From NCBI GenBank assembly GCA_028023455.1, contig JAQFVV010000352.1:212501-276500 (forward strand): a stretch of 64,000 nucleotides of DNA, written 5' to 3'. The DNA comes from Epiperipatus broadwayi. Lineage: Eukaryota; Onychophora; Udeonychophora; Euonychophora; Peripatidae. This document shows positions 52,792 to 64,000 of this stretch, piece after piece (the stretch's first letter is position 1; each line of letters begins with the position of its first letter). The position numbers were made by a program, and so were the translations under genes. The notes beneath the pieces are model-generated. The model did not search any database, was not told the DNA's origin, and worked only from the letters and a program-made list of their open reading frames with translations.

Positions 52792-55700
52792 ATGAAGATA
52801 AAAATTGGATCTCTCAACATTAGAGGCTTAAATGCCACCAAAAAACTTTTTGATCTCAAAAAATGGTTACATACAACACAACCACACATACTGGGGCTTT
52901 TGGAAACAAAAATATACAGCAGCTCTCAAATTGATCCATCAAAATATTTAGCCAGACAAGGTTTTTGTGCCTGCTCAAGGCAATCATCATCACCATCAGG
53001 TGGCACAGGCATAATTATTTCCCACAACTGCCCTTTCGATTCTTTTAAAATTATATATATTGACTCTAATCTTATCATATTAACACTCCATCATAAAAAT
53101 ATCACACTTAACCTAGTATTTGTATATATACCACCAGGCCCCGTCATCATCTCCAGAATAACAGCAACAATAAATTCAATGCTTACAGCAACACCAAATC
53201 CCATAATACACCTGGGAGATTTCAACATGACCTACCAAACTTTTGTCACCAAATGGATCCATCAAATAACAATCCCACTTATGAGTGCTGAGGGTTTTCT
53301 CCCATCAAACTCAATATCTTTTAATAACAATAGATATAAGTCACTTATTGATTTGTGTTTCTACTCACCACTGTTACATCATTATTTTAATCTTGAACTC
53401 TGTCCATCTATAATCTCAGATCATGATGCTCAGTTCATCACCCTCGACCTAACAAAAATACAGAATACAACAATAGCCCTCCAAAAGACTATGCGAATAC
53501 TTCTTCCAGCACAAACAACTGAATTCCTATATTCAGAAATATATATAATGCTCCAAAAACTTCAAAACATGTCACTCGATCCAGTACAAAAGTATATAGT
53601 ATTCACCAAAATACTTTCTTTCAACATCAATCATTTTACCTGCAACTCAACACCCCCCACCAGATTATTAGCATTGGCAGATGAACTACATAAAAGAATA
53701 ACCATTTCCAGACCAACTACAGATAATCAAACACAAATTAAAAAACTTACAGAAATGTACAACAATACATGCAATACACTAAAGCAATATGTAGCAATAA
53801 AAAAGAAAAAAAATATGCCTTACACAACAACATACTTGGACCAGAGCATACATATGGTGGGCAATAGGATATCCATCCACAGTCAGAGTGCCTATGGCAC
53901 TTGAAATAGATGGCTCTATAACAGCTGGACATAACATGATAAACCCAATATATCAACACTTTAAAAAAAAACTGCAAAAACAGAGAGTGTACATACCAAA
54001 TGAAGACATATTTGGAGACCCTGAAACAGACACACCAATAACAACAACTGACATTGTATTTCAACTTGCAACAATAACAAACACATGTCACCCAGGACCA
54101 CAAGGAATTCCCAAATTTGTGTTCAAACATCTTAATCACTTCACAGCAAAATACCTGTGCGATCTAGCTAATTACATATCCCAAAAAATTTACAACATAC
54201 AAAGTCTATACCCAATTGCAATGGTTCCATTTAACAAAAAACCAACAGCAATATCATCTTTATCTAATCTACGACCAATTTCAATGGGACCTTTAGGAAT
54301 AAAAATTCTTGAAAGAGTGATAAAGGAAAAAATAGAACAACACATACTCCCTGTATTATCATCAGCACAATATGCCAAAAAAGGATCATCCATTGGCTAG
54401 GGTGCCTTAATGTACAAAACAATTATTGAAGTAGTAAAAAAAAGAAAGAAATATGCACCAATTATAGTTCAACTAGACATTGAGGCAGCTTTTGACTCAG
54501 TGCCTATAGCCAAATTATTAGACATGCTGAAAAAAACAAAAACACCTCCATCCCTACTATATATAATAGCCAATCTGCTACTCAGCCGTGAAATTCACAT
54601 CACATTGAATGGAAAAAAATCACCAGCTTTCAGACCAAGTCAATCCATCCCACAAGGATCCCCCCTAAGTGCCTTGCTCTTTACAATATATATAAATCCT
54701 TTATTAATAGAGATACAGAAAAAAATAAAAGGCATTCAAATTCCAAACACTGCTTTAAATATATCATGCATAGCCTATATGGACGATGTAACCGTTTTCC
54801 TCCCCTCTAAAAAGAACCTCCCCATATTACAAGAGATAATCGAGAATTATACCTCAAATTTTAATTTAAAAATTAACACAAATAAAACTGCTGCATGGTC
54901 AATATACACAGGCAAGCACTGTACAGAGATGTTTAATGGTAAACCATCTGCTTTCCTTGGTTTACCATTCTACCTTGGAACCAATGCAATGAGGCAAAAA
55001 ATTCAAAATAAATTAAAAATAGATGCTGAAAAAATCACAGCCTCACTTGAAAAGTCATACCTGTCAATATATGCAAAGGTAGCTCTATTTAATCAACTTA
55101 TAACTACAAAAATTACATACTATACACCTATAATCAAATTTGAAAAAAACATTCATATCTAAAATCTCATCAATCTGTAACAAACTAATATGGAAGAGAA
55201 AGACAGTGGCAATCTCTTTAAAAAATCTGAGCAGACCACCACATAGCAATGGACTTGGACTCCATACAATCAATGTTTTTTACACACAGAAATCAGTAAA
55301 TCTAATAACAGCAACCATAAAAAAATTTCCAGACCTGGAGTGTGTAATCAGTATAATACCCACAGACAGACCACCCCCTTCATATGGATATCTATCCACA
55401 CTGATTGAAGAACTCAAGCCAATATACAACAAAATATCACTCAATAATGACAACAAGTATACATACTGGGACATTTACAATATACTATATCCAAACCAGA
55501 CACCTAATCTTCATCCATCAGTTCTTGGAATAGACAACAGGCAACTACTGCAACAATTCAGAAAATGGTCGTTAGAACCAAAATTATTCGATTTTCTACT
55601 TAAGCTTAATCTCAATGCTCTACCCACAACCCATTTCCTTAGATTTCGTAGATTCTATACCAATATAGACCCCATGTGCAGGCTATGTCATAGAGAAGAA

Positions 55701-56003
55701 GAGACACAAGATCATTTTCTTCATCCCTGCAGTGCCCTAGAAACAATACGTTGCACAATGTTTATTACCACATACAGAAAGGCTATCATTTCAATTGATG
55801 AAATAATAAATACATTTAAAAAAGGCAACAACCCTGCTATTCGTGCAGCAACATACAGCCTTTATGCCTACTGGTGCACCAGATGCACTTTTGCACTTGC
55901 CAATAACCCTCGATGCCACCCAGCAACATATTCAATAAAACTAGAACTGTTAAGAAAAAGAGACAGTATCCTAGCTCAACCAGATATATTTGCAGCCACA
56001 TGA
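52792..56003 (+). pseudogene. LINE ORF2, endonuclease / reverse transcriptase, three lesions
   Basis: It starts MKIKIGSLNIRGLN. APE-type endonuclease residues: LLETK, GGTGIII, HLGDFNM and SDHDAQF near residue 215. The RT follows: LSNLRPISMGPLGIK, QLDIEAAFDSV, SIPQGSPLSALLF, AYMDDVTVFLPS (YMDD at 54776-54787), NTNKTAAWS and FLGLPF. The C-terminus carries CRLCHREEETQDHFLHPC (55677-55730), the zinc-binding segment of many LINEs. Lesions: a frameshift near 53870-53900, an in-frame TAG at 54398-54400, and a frameshift in the A run near 55141-55150. The total is about 1070 codons. YMDD in place of the common YADD or FADD keeps both aspartates. Upstream ORF1 is separated by about 60 bp. Confidence 0.87.
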
Positions 56004-56275
56004 TCACACTTGAAACAGAGATCCAGTCTATGAAATATAAAGACCAATAAGATAGATGATGACATTTTCAACATCAGCATTTTTTCCAACTTTAAAAAAA
56101 AAATGCAAGCATAAACTGAACTAAATAGAAGACCAAATTTAAAAACAAGAAGAAAAAAAAAAGCTATGCAGAAAAGATAAAGACTTATATACTGAAAGTT
56201 GTAATTTGTTTTTCATTTGTAAAAAAATCAATATATGACTGTAATTTTTTAGACTCAATAAGGTTTTGCTTTGAA

Positions 56276-56424
<149 letters not shown>

Positions 56425-57043
56425 GATTTATAGTTATGTATAAAAATATCGCAATAAATATTCGAAAATTGTAAACTTTTAAAACATATATTGTTAGATA
56501 TAACAAATAAAAATTTTTTTAGATTCTTAAAATAAATAACGAAGATTTTATTGATTTTTTAAACTGAAAATAGTGTTTCTACTGATAATGTATAATCTTT
56601 TTGTTTTGATTGTGATCTTATTTTTTTAATATAATAAAGAAAAACCATTAACAAAACACAAGACTAAAAGTGGCACTACTTGTACACATGCCACAAATCT
56701 GATTCACAAATGAACGGATGGATATTCTCAAATAATGGTAATGATTAAAATATGTATGAAAAAATGTAAAATTAAATACTGTAGTTAATAAAATAAATAA
56801 AAAAAGTTTGTCTTGTATTAATTTTTTTCATATATTTGAAATTTTTTATTAGTCATACTTTATTTCTTTATTTTTTAATGCAAATTTTAAAGAAATTTTT
56901 CCTTGTTGCTTTGATTTTATGCCATTTCTTAAAATTACTGGAATATATCCCCAATTTTTCAAGGTAAGGTTAGTCTATTTTTGTGCAATTTCTTTTGTGC
57001 AAATTTTCTGAGGGGCCTATCTACCACATAAAATGAGACCCAG
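56425..57043. other. AT-rich spacer without recognised gene
   Basis: No supported gene or repeat structure. Confidence 0.5.
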
Positions 57044-57468
57044 GTGTACTCAGTTTACATTAAGATAGAAAATGTTTATGCTTTTATAGAGAGCGTTCAA
57101 TCTACTAATACGTCAAACACTTAAGCCATCTATACCATTGAAAGTATGATGATAGAATGCCCAAATCCCATGCTGATGTCAATATTATAATTATGCCCAT
57201 GTTGAACTCAAGACACTGATTCCTCATGTATAGTACAGTATCCATTTAAATACATATAAGAGGGATTGACAAAATGCATGCTTAATGTGTAAGATTACTT
57301 ATTATTACCTACATGTCCATATCAACAATACCGGCATACGCATGAGATTTGGGCATTCTATTATCAGATTTTCAATGGTATGGATGGCTGAAGAGTTAGA
57401 AGTTAGAGTAGAGTGAAGCCTTTCCATTAAAGTATAAAGATTTGCTATCTTAATATAAACTGAGCACT
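57044..57468. repeat. Large imperfect inverted repeat, arms about 155 bp
   Basis: 57044-57205 pairs with 57318-57468. The best part is taccattgaaa-tatgat-gatagaatgcccaaat against its complement at about 57340-57385. Outer landmarks are ctcagttta-attaagatag on both arms. The loop is about 110 bp. It is probably two inverted copies of one small repeat, or a foldback element. Confidence 0.65.
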
Positions 57469-57489
57469 GATTATATATGTGTGTGGGAG

Positions 57490-57640
57490 ACAATCTGGAG
57501 CAACTGATAAGAGCAGGTTCAGTGTGATGTACATATATTGGTAATTATTTATCTTTTCTACATATGTGTGGTCATGTGTGTCAGTGGTATGAGATAGTGT
57601 GGATAGTTGAAGGTTGCTTGAAAATCTAAATTAATTTTTT
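57490..57640 (+). repeat. Dispersed repeat with tRNA-like end, copy 2
   Basis: It is the plus-strand partner of 50200-50352. Here the A-box-like tgtgtcagtggtatgagata is better preserved, but the sequence diverges just before the B box. Confidence 0.4.
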
Positions 57641-59705
57641 TATATTTGCATCACATATCTATATTCCCTATACTTTATTGATTAATTGTACTATTTATGG
57701 ATTAATACATGATTTAGAATATGAATCTCATAATAATTCATAAATGAAAATATAGATTGGCATTTAATTTACTTTTATAGTGACCTTTTATTTAGGTTCT
57801 CTTATTTAATAATTCAAAATTTTAAATCATAATGATATATTTAGCATGAAAATCTTAACAAGTGGCTTTCAATGAAGACTGTTTTGGATGCACTAGGAAA
57901 TTTGCTTGAGTGAAGATGAGATTTTAAACCAAGCGTATGTTTGAAAATAAGGATAAAACAACAATTTAAAAATATTGTTATTAATTGGGAGATAGATATA
58001 TGGCTATTTTACTATTGTTGAATAGTAATTAAAATAAATAAACAAATAAATAAAATTTATTAAATCTTGTAAAATAAATGGTTATAATCAATTACTTAAG
58101 CATATTTTTTTGTAGTGAATCTAAAACTGTCTTGAATAAGTATGAGTAGTTATTAAAAATGAAGCCAGAGGGGGTAATAGTAATATATACACTCTAAGAT
58201 TATTGGTGCATTTGTTTCCACAATGCTTTGTAATAAAAGATATATAATATAGAAAAAAGCTGTAGGGGGGGGTGAGTAAGAAAAAGAGAACTAAATAACC
58301 ACAGACTTTAACTCTGATCTTCTAAAATAAGAAGGGAACAAGCTAAAAATAAAAAAATGGAATTTAACTGAATAAGGATTATAGTATATTGTTATCTAAA
58401 AACAAGGAATAAAAAAAACCTTGCTATCATTTTAAACACTGTTCTTCCATTGATTAATAGTTCTTAAGAGTTATACTGGAAAGGAAATGAAAACCCTGTG
58501 CAGCATAACTGACTCCCATAAATATTGCTTCAAACCCAGAAAAATTCAAGAAAAAGAAAGCTTTTGCTTTTATTTTGTTCATATTTTTTAAAATCTTATC
58601 TTTGGAAATGACGCACAAATTATTTACAGTTGAAAGAAAGAGCTGATAATGTTTGTATTTTGTGCCACTGCTAAACACAAAGCAGAACATATGTTCGTTT
58701 GAAAATTAATATCTCAAGAAAAAAATAATTCAAGATAATTTTGAAGAACGTTATTATGATATATATATATATATAGTAAATAAATCAAAAAGTCATGTTT
58801 GAAATCATCTAATGTTTAATAAAGTAAAAGGAAAATGTATAAATTTATTGTTTATTCTTATTAAGAAATAAAAAACTCATCTACAAATTTTGTCTTTAGC
58901 GCAAACTTGGGTAATGATAGAAATGAACAATTACACATTTATTAAAAATGCTCAGGATATCATACTTGTAATTGGATAAATTCCTTTTAATATTGCTAAA
59001 CAATTATTACTTTGTCAAGGGAATCATAATAAAATAAATCTTTACTTTTAAAAATTTTACAGTGCAAGGCATATAAATAAGATTTTTTTAAAAATGTCTG
59101 ATAAATATCCAAATTACTTAAAGTGTTACAAATATTACCGTGGATGAAAGAACATAATCAATAAATTATTTAAAAAAAAAAAACAAGTTGAAGATATTAA
59201 TTGCAAAAAATTATAAAGTCATTTTCAAGGAAAATCATCTGGATTAAAATGTAAATAATCTGATTTTAGTTATATCCCATTTGAAACGTTTAAACCTTGT
59301 CTCATTATGTAATACTGAATAAAACAATAAATGTATTTAAAAAGTTTGTTTTGAAGATCATAATAACTTATAAAGTTATTAAGGAAAATTATCTCCAGAA
59401 AAGTGGATAAACCTATCCTTTTATGTATGCTACACTGGGAAGTGTGTAATTTAACTGACTTATTAATTATCAGCACAGAAACCATTAAATATTTTTTTTT
59501 GCCTTTGGAGAAGTGTTGAATATTGCTTTATTATGCATCGAACAGGATAATAAAAATATATCCATGCATTATTTGGAATGTTTACCCATCATAATATCAA
59601 TTCTTATCATTTTAGCTTACCAGAATAAAATAAACTTTATTAACAGGATAAACTTTGATGATAGAAAATGTTTGTTTATATTTTTTATTACTGCTGTGTT
59701 GGATT
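57641..59705. other. AT-rich stretch without recognised gene
   Basis: No supported gene. The region just left of 59706 may already belong to the dispersed repeat, since its other copy is cut by the window start. Confidence 0.5.
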
Positions 59706-62700
59706 ATAATGCTTACATCATGTGTTATTTGGGAATTTTGTTTTTAAACATACATGTTTTATTGTGGTATGAAATATATATTAAGTTAAAGAGAAAAAAA
59801 ATGTGTAAAATATATACATCTATTACATGTATTTTCATTTTTCCAGTTGAGGGAAATCATGATATTATCTAAATATTGTTCATCTAGAGAGAGAGGAAGA
59901 GGGATTTATTGCTCGTATTTTTATTCAAACAGAATTTGATATTTTTTTAAAGGTGAACAAACAAATATTTTGTCAAAGATATACTATAATGATCTAACTG
60001 CATTCTTATATGAAAGAATTATTATAAGTTTTTTTTTTATTTATTTATTAAGTATGCCTATGAACTTCTCCCCTTTGAATACAAATGCAGTTTGATCTTT
60101 ATTGCTTAAATATGTTGTCCTGCCTCTAACAAAGTATAGTTGTCATTTAAAAATAATTAATGATCATTTGACATATATATTTTGGTTTGTCTATTGAAAC
60201 ATTAATGGTTCTGCATTGTGAAATGGAATATTTATATTTCCACTGTTATTGTTAATGTTTTGCCTTGCTATAATATTGAGAATGATTTGTGACAGTTTTT
60301 AGCTGATAGGATGTTACACATAGAAGGGCATCCAATAGATTAATATTAATATTGAGCATGGTCTTATGGGGAATCACCTATTGCTGATTCCATGAGAGGA
60401 TAGTTTGGTAGAGGCTGAGTAATAATTAATGCTTAGTTAGCATAAATAATACTAAAAGAAAGGATATCCATGGTTTGAATTCTATTTTTTATGATGAGGC
60501 AAAGCCCACAAGTGTATACCCATAGAGAGGTAGTAGAATTACTCATATACAAGTGTCATGTTGTTTTATAGAGCCTCCCTTTTAGTGTTAAATCCTTCAT
60601 GATGATATAGTTAGTTTTTCCACCATGTATGGTGAAGTATCATATTTCAAAATCATATGGCAAGGATAAAATAATGTTGGATTAAGGAACACATGTCTAT
60701 TCATAGTGTTTTCTAAATTGTTATAGTGTTTTATGATGTTGTAGGATCATCATCAGTTATAGACAGACAAAACTAAATTGATTAATAATTGTAGAACTGA
60801 TAGATGGAAGAGCAAGAGATGCATGTGAGTAGTGTAGATTTATATTTATTAAATAGTGATTTAACAATGGATTGGTAAGATCAGTTAAGTATTCAATCAT
60901 TAAATTGTGGACATAGGTAACGTTTTAGTGATATATATATTTATGTATCTGACTCTTGATGTCTGTTCCTACTTTAATTCACCAAACCTATTCATCTCAA
61001 ATTTTAATCAGTTATTAATTGTGCAGAATATGATAATTGCCTTTATCATATTCTGATAAAAGAAATGGCTTTGATACAATGCACCCCTTTATAACTTTTG
61101 AATTCTAAATTTAAAATTTGTGCATACTATAAGGTCCTAAATACACTGTTGTTTTTGTAATTTAAGTGCTAGTTCAGTTTCAACAAGGTTTCATGATCTT
61201 ATTCTTTAAGATAGACTAAACGGTAATAAGTGATAGTTTTAATGACATTGTATAAGCTGGTGGTATTGACTAAGAATATGGTCAATTGGATATTGAGTAT
61301 TTTCCCATCCCTGGGTTTAATTTAATATATTGTTTTTATTTCACGCCATGTCTTCGAATTAAAATTTGTAAATATTGTAAATAAATTTTGTTGTGTTTAA
61401 AAATTTATTTAGTTGCCTGTAGTCTTACTGCTAATCACCATATATACACTATTATCATTGTTGCTATCAACCTATCAGAAGATTATAAATTGAAATCATC
61501 ATCGACTATTATAGTACTATTAATTATATTATGCTATATTATAATGATTTTGTTAAGCCTTATAATTTATTCGTACATCTAATGCATCATCACACAATAA
61601 TCAAAATGTTAATAACTTAGAGTACAGATTATTTTAAGTATTAGAATAAAAGATAAATACAATATTGATTTAATTGGTCTAGTTAAACCTGCAGAGCTAT
61701 CATTCACTGATCTTGATCACATGGTTTATAATTATTTGAGAAAAGGAATTTGGTAAGTTATTGTGTTTATTTATTAAAAAGTTATTCCTATTTTTTAAAT
61801 ATTAAAGTTATAAGAGTTATTGAGTTCATGAAGTTTATTTGTAACTGCTAAATATAGTTCTTAATTTGAGTTTATATTGAGAGCTGTTTTTGTGCATTCT
61901 ATTTGGGTAGTGGGAAAATCCCTCTCACTGACCCAAGTATATTTTAGAGAATGATCTTTGAGTGTTTGAACCATGAGAAGAATTAGTTGTTAAGTTTCAA
62001 GGTAAAATTAGAATTTGTAGTAAACTTTATAGATAGTATTTATTATAGTTGGACTTGAATTAGATTACTTTCACTGTTTTATGAAAGTCAACTAAACTTT
62101 AAGGTATAAATTACTTTTTTTGTTGGAAAAAGTATAGCTTGTTTTAACTTCATGATAAATATTCTAGTTGTGTCAAGCTTGAAATCCCTATTTTTATTTA
62201 GCTTATCTTTTTACCATTTAATACCATATTAGTTTATAGTTTAAGATTTCAGTTTCCCTCATTAACATTGTTCTTCAATTTCATCTTGACCGTTCTTTTA
62301 TTTATTCATTCTCATCTGACATTAATTCATTATCATAATTGATTAATCATACATTAACTTTAATTATTTTATCATCTTAACTATTCATAAACTCTTATTA
62401 TCATCTTAATCATTCATTATTCTCATACATCTTCGTTTTTTTATCTTCATTCTTAGACTCATTTCATTCCACTATTTAATTATTACTTCTTTCCATCATT
62501 CATTTAGTCATCTATATTATAATTTACTTATCATTGTATTTATAAGTTTAATTTCATAATCATTCCAGATTTATAATTATTAGTTATTTATTGGTTTGCT
62601 GAAGGTCAAATTTATCTCATCACCTTTGGTTTGTGTGGATTTTAAAGCTGGTTGGACCAGAAGTTATTATTTTTATTAATCACCTTGTGATCTTATTAAG

Positions 62701-62813
62701 ATCTATAGTTTGATGCTAGTTTTATTCAATACAGGAATCATTTCGTTAGTTTAACGTTTTGTTTTTTTATGCTTATAGTTTTGATAATGAGAGTATGATA
62801 GGTTGCACAGGAG
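59706..62813 (+). repeat. 3.1 kb dispersed non-coding repeat, copy 2
   Basis: It is collinear with 1-3132 throughout, with many substitutions and small indels. Its right end gagagtatgataggttgca matches the end of copy 1, after which the sequences differ. An open frame at 59513-59872 overlaps the left edge but is not kept in copy 1. Confidence 0.75.
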
Positions 62814-64000
62814 AATTTAGTCGCTAAAACGTGCGGCATGATTTGTTTATGACCAGTTAGACCAGTGAGAAGGTTACAAATATGTATGTGTATATATATA
62901 TTGTAAAGTGAATTGTTTCAGATATATCTTCATTTGTATTATTTTCTTAGATAGGTATAAGTTATTACTTTATATTTATTCAATTGTAATATAACATTTT
63001 TTTTTTAAATTTTATTGTCTACACATAATGAAATTAATAATGCATACTTTAATTATGGCATTTGGAATTGACTTTAGTATTATATTTCACACTAGGTTGG
63101 AACATGTCATGACTTACAAATTCAAAACAGCTACAAAAGGCATTGAGTATCCAATTATGTAGTTCTGCTTATTTTAAATTCATTTGGCTGAAAACACAAC
63201 TAATTTTCTTTTTCTTCTTCTTGCTGTCTTAGATAATTTATAATTATCTTTATAATCCATACAATAAATATTATAATTAAAACAGATATAAACTACAGAA
63301 CATAACTTTATGCTTACAAACTTTTTTTTTTTTTGTAAGTTTGAAATCCATTTTAGTGGGATATTTCACTTCCAAGATGTCTCCCAGCTTAATGTGTAAA
63401 TTGTGACTATTATGAATCGACAGAGATGGTTTCTATCATGTAGTAGATCAAATAGGTCCTCTTGTACATTTCTTGCATGTTAAAAAATAATTTCATTTTC
63501 AAATTTATTAAAAAATTTACTTTGAAAATTTTGAATTATTATATTTTAGACATTGTTATTGTTTCTATCCTAAAATATTATATATACATCACAAGTTGAG
63601 TCAGTGTTTAAACTAGCAATATAATTTTTTAAACTTGTTATTAATAAAATATTACTGCAAGATATTTATGGTTATGAATTATAGAATAATATCTTCTTGT
63701 ATATTTTTGAGAGTTCATGTTATAGAAAATGTATAATTTTGGTAGTTGGGTTGGGTATTGGATTGTTGGAATTTGGTTGGCTAGATTGTAGTTTTTGAAG
63801 ATGGATGGAGAGTTTTGTCATCGCCTTGAGGATTATGTATATTGATGCAACCCATAACTGATCAATCTCATTCACTGCTTCAATCCAATTTATGATTTGT
63901 TGTTATTTATGATGAAGTAGTTAACAGTATCCATACCATTATCTCAGCCTATAAATCTCCTATAAAGTGAGCAAAGTATAATTTTTCTTATCTATTCTAG
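62814..64000. other. AT-rich stretch without recognised gene
   Basis: Nothing supported on either strand to the end of the window. Confidence 0.5.

Larger units (their letters stand above)
50906..56275 (+). mobile_element. Tx1/L1-like LINE inserted in (AAT)n
   Basis: A complete two-ORF LINE: 5' leader (50906-51118), ORF1 (51119 to about 52730), ORF2 (52792-56003) and a 3' region of 272 bp ending ttgctttgaaacat. (AAT)n lies on both sides. Clade assignment rests on three things: a two-ORF layout with a CCHC in ORF1, an APE-type endonuclease plus RT with AYMDDVTVF, and a C-terminal CCHC in ORF2. I infer Tx1-like within the L1 group; other APE clades are possible. Both ORFs are broken by a few lesions, so this copy is dead but not very old. 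Confidence 0.85.

Noticed and set aside
59513-59872. 119-codon hydrophobic frame at the edge of repeat copy 2
   Set aside because: The matching sequence in copy 1 does not keep the frame; hydrophobic composition follows from AT richness.

Overview
This looks like a gene-poor, very AT-rich stretch of an invertebrate animal genome. I see no host protein-coding gene, rRNA or intact tRNA that I can defend. Three things point to a metazoan: an intact Penelope-like element with a GIY-YIG domain, RTE-type LINEs of the kind often misnamed craniofacial development protein 2, and a two-ORF LINE that looks Tx1/L1-like. Long (TA)n and (AAT)n arrays are everywhere. The phylum cannot be fixed from the window; mixed (TA)n(TG)n and (CT)n(CA)n(TA)n arrays would fit a cephalopod, but that is only an impression.

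Layout. 1-3132 and about 59700-62813 are two direct copies of one roughly 3.1 kb non-coding repeat. Diverged inverted relatives lie at 15.4-17.0 kb and 18.0-21.5 kb, the second split by a 1634-bp DNA transposon (18627-20260) that itself carries a tRNA-related SINE. 3986-4696 is a short inverted-repeat element. 4766-8068 is a nearly full-length but broken RTE LINE. 8132-15254 holds two 1.9 kb LTR-like direct repeats plus a third partial copy, with primer-binding-site-like sequences after two of them and no coding capacity. 22659-24133 is a 5'-truncated RTE copy fused to the 3' end of a Penelope-like element. A full-length Penelope-like element follows (open ORF 24943-27360), with a decayed hammerhead-ribozyme-like motif in both copies of its pseudo-LTR. 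31692-44910 is a minus-strand LTR retrotransposon with about 5.1 kb LTRs around a 3.0 kb interior that shows only a decayed coiled-coil gag. 50906-56275 is a Tx1-like two-ORF LINE sitting inside an (AAT)n microsatellite. The remaining stretches are AT-rich sequence without recognisable genes.

How it fits together. The window is a nest of retroelements. The only uninterrupted element protein is that of the Penelope-like element. Both LTR-type elements lack pol, so they would need enzymes supplied in trans. Two features go beyond ordinary element annotation. First, many element ends coincide with (TA)n or (AAT)n arrays. Second, several (TA)n arrays are flanked by inverted copies of the neighbouring unique sequence, forming 40-76 bp palindromes. 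All alignments here were made by eye, so identities are qualitative and repeat edges are accurate to about 10-30 bp unless a target duplication fixes them.
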